From Lachnospiraceae bacterium (GTDB lineage Bacteria > Bacillota > Clostridia > Lachnospirales > Lachnospiraceae), in NCBI GenBank assembly GCA_017473905.1, contig JAFUJA010000005.1, positions 22,498 through 86,497 on the forward strand: DNA of 64,000 nt, written 5' to 3'. Position 1 is the stretch's first letter. The number at the start of each line of letters is the position of its first letter. A program made the translations under genes and the position numbers. The notes under the pieces were generated by a model that worked only from the letters and a program-made list of their open reading frames with translations, did no database searches and was not told where the DNA came from. This document shows positions 62,889-64,000 of this stretch, in pieces.

Positions 62889-63431
62889 TTATTCCTGTTC
62901 ACTATCCCAAACCAATTTAAATTTAAAGCCTAATAAGTTATTCTTCTCCGCAGTTTGCTTAAACTCATCTGAAACAAATGCATATCTTGTTTTTTCATCT
63001 GAAATTTTGAATATGGAAACATTCTCAATTACATTTGGTAAAAAAACATACTTCTTAAATGCCATAATTCTTTTTCCATCCCTATATGTTTTATAAATTG
63101 ATTTTTCATAATCTATGGCATCCAAAACAGTAAGAATATTTATCCCTAAATATTCTTTTTCATTAAAATCTAATGGTAATATTTCTACATTTTTACTTAT
63201 CAGTGGCTCTAAACATTCCAATGCTCTTCTACTAAATACTGGAAATGTAAATCCAGGCGCATCACTTAACTCAAGCCCCTTCTCTGGTTCCATTCTTTTG
63301 ACCTGAATGGGCTTCCATTGACTCAAATGACTTCTACCATCAAAAGATTGAATTTCCTCAACTGTAAAATCTCTTATGGGTATTAAATTGTCATATTCAT
63401 CTAGTTCGAAATTTAATTGCCATATTTTCAT
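62889..63431 (-). CDS. Imm11-like immunity protein (DUF1629 type)
   Basis: A 180-residue protein directly downstream of an AHH nuclease toxin end. The N-terminus MKIWQLNFELDEYDNL, the central FPVFSRRALECLEPLI and the late YAFVSDEFKQTAEKNNLLG fit the Imm11/DUF1629 family of immunity proteins for polymorphic toxins. AGGAGAG precedes the ATG, 11 bp after the toxin stop. Codon choice is AT-rich compared with the rest of the window, in line with an accessory origin. The family call is by eye. Confidence 0.75.
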   Translation of the reverse strand: MKIWQLNFELDEYDNLIPIRDFTVEEIQSFDGRSHLSQWKPIQVKRMEPEKGLELSDAPGFTFPVFSRRALECLEPLISKNVEILPLDFNEKEYLGINILTVLDAIDYEKSIYKTYRDGKRIMAFKKYVFLPNVIENVSIFKISDEKTRYAFVSDEFKQTAEKNNLLGFKFKLVWDSEQE

Positions 63432-63442
63432 ATTTTTCTCTC

Positions 63443-64000
63443 CTATTGCATAAATGTTCCACTACTCAATTCATCACCAATAAATTCTAAAATATCAAGA
63501 ACATCTTCTTTGCAAGTTGCTTCACTTAACAATTTATTAATTTTATCATAATATGCATTCGTATGTAAACTCGGATGATATGCTCCTTCTGCCACATCTT
63601 TGACTGTTGGTAAAAATGTTCCATTTGCTGCGTCATTAATATCAACACCATATTTTTGCAAGATTGCTCTTGCTTCTGCCGCTTTAGGTGAACTTCCTGC
63701 AACTATATGGTGAGCCGCATTAGGATAATCAGGAACTTCTACACCTGCATCTATCAGATTTTGGCGTAATACCTTTGAACTTGGTGTTGACAAAGTATCT
63801 AAACCACCCTCTATATCATCAACAACACCTAAACTATTCTTATTTGTAATAACATCTAGCCCATCATCCAACTTCGTCAGATCCGAAACCTCATCCACAT
63901 TGGTTATCCCCTGCTTTACCAGCTTCGGATCATCAAAGAGAGTAACCTTACCAATCGGACTTTTCGTCAACATGGACAAGCCCTTCGTGTAAAGGAATCC
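63443..64000 (-). CDS. AHH nuclease domain, C-terminus of a polymorphic toxin (cut by window edge)
   Basis: The frame is open to the right edge of the window, so only the last 185 residues are seen. The toxin domain starts near DAGVEVPDYPNAAHHIV and holds the AHH motif, then EARAILQKYGVDINDAANGTFLP and the second metal-site region HPSLHTNAYYDKI, the AHH branch of HNH/ENDO VII-like nucleases. The upstream part seen (LTKSPIGKVTLFDDP) should connect to a delivery domain such as an RHS or LXG protein outside the window. The paired immunity gene follows at once. Confidence 0.82.
   Translation of the reverse strand, partial: GFLYTKGLSMLTKSPIGKVTLFDDPKLVKQGITNVDEVSDLTKLDDGLDVITNKNSLGVVDDIEGGLDTLSTPSSKVLRQNLIDAGVEVPDYPNAAHHIVAGSSPKAAEARAILQKYGVDINDAANGTFLPTVKDVAEGAYHPSLHTNAYYDKINKLLSEATCKEDVLDILEFIGDELSSGTFMQ

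Overview
The window looks like chromosome of a low-to-mid GC, anaerobic, endospore-forming Firmicute, most like a Lachnospiraceae/Clostridia member. Supporting signs are strong AGGAGG-type ribosome binding sites, a CIRCE element before groESL, a T-box leader, HemZ, an alpha/beta-type small acid-soluble spore protein, both dipicolinate synthase subunits, and the cluster tig-clpP-clpX-lon-engB-truA. This is inferred from gene content only; no rRNA or tRNA gene was seen.

Layout. 1-5.7 kb (minus): hisS and aspS, then a phosphopantetheinyl transferase, a cell-wall amidase, a sirtuin-like protein lacking catalytic residues, and a cut-off membrane protein. 5.7-11.2 kb (minus): a two-component/ABC exporter module of the peptide-antibiotic type, ending in an ACT-ACT-metallo-beta-lactamase fusion; four TAAAGAAA direct repeats precede its ATPase gene. 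11.3-17.4 kb (minus): hemZ, a glyoxalase-II-like hydrolase, the bifunctional Rel enzyme, a DUF4236 protein and the manganese exporter MntP. 17.5-22.5 kb (minus): an XRE-cupin-acyl-CoA ligase fusion behind a T-box leader, and a polar amino acid ABC importer. 22.6-24.6 kb: groESL. 24.9-30.3 kb (plus): a diguanylate cyclase, an ABC-F ATPase, a PHP-HAD fusion and purC.

30.3-35.7 kb (minus) is a polyphosphate operon (ppx, ppk1, maf, a small acidic protein, a PilZ protein). 35.9-38.7 kb holds a membrane-anchored beta-propeller protein, a metallo-hydrolase and a lipoprotein. 38.9-43 kb (minus) is a folate operon (folC, folE, an HD hydrolase, folP, folBK). 43-45 kb holds a PH-domain gene divergent from pyrBI. 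45.1-51.7 kb (minus) is the most unusual operon: PAS-GGDEF, SufC, a SufB-like scaffold, a COG0523 GTPase with a histidine/cysteine repeat tract, a second P-loop GTPase fused to a DUF1980-like domain, and a TerB-AAA+ ATPase.

51.9-53.2 kb (plus) pairs an HD protein with a small alarmone synthetase. 53.2-54.7 kb (minus) encodes dipicolinate synthase, and 54.8-61.7 kb the proteolysis/chaperone cluster. After the spore protein gene near 62 kb the sequence becomes AT-rich and accessory: a DUF6809-like protein, then an Imm11-like immunity protein and the C-terminus of an AHH-nuclease polymorphic toxin that runs off the right edge.

The best candidates for new biology are the Suf/COG0523/AAA+ operon, the T-box-controlled acyl-CoA ligase, the degenerate sirtuin, and a SigK-like promoter that overlaps the truA terminator upstream of the dipicolinate genes.
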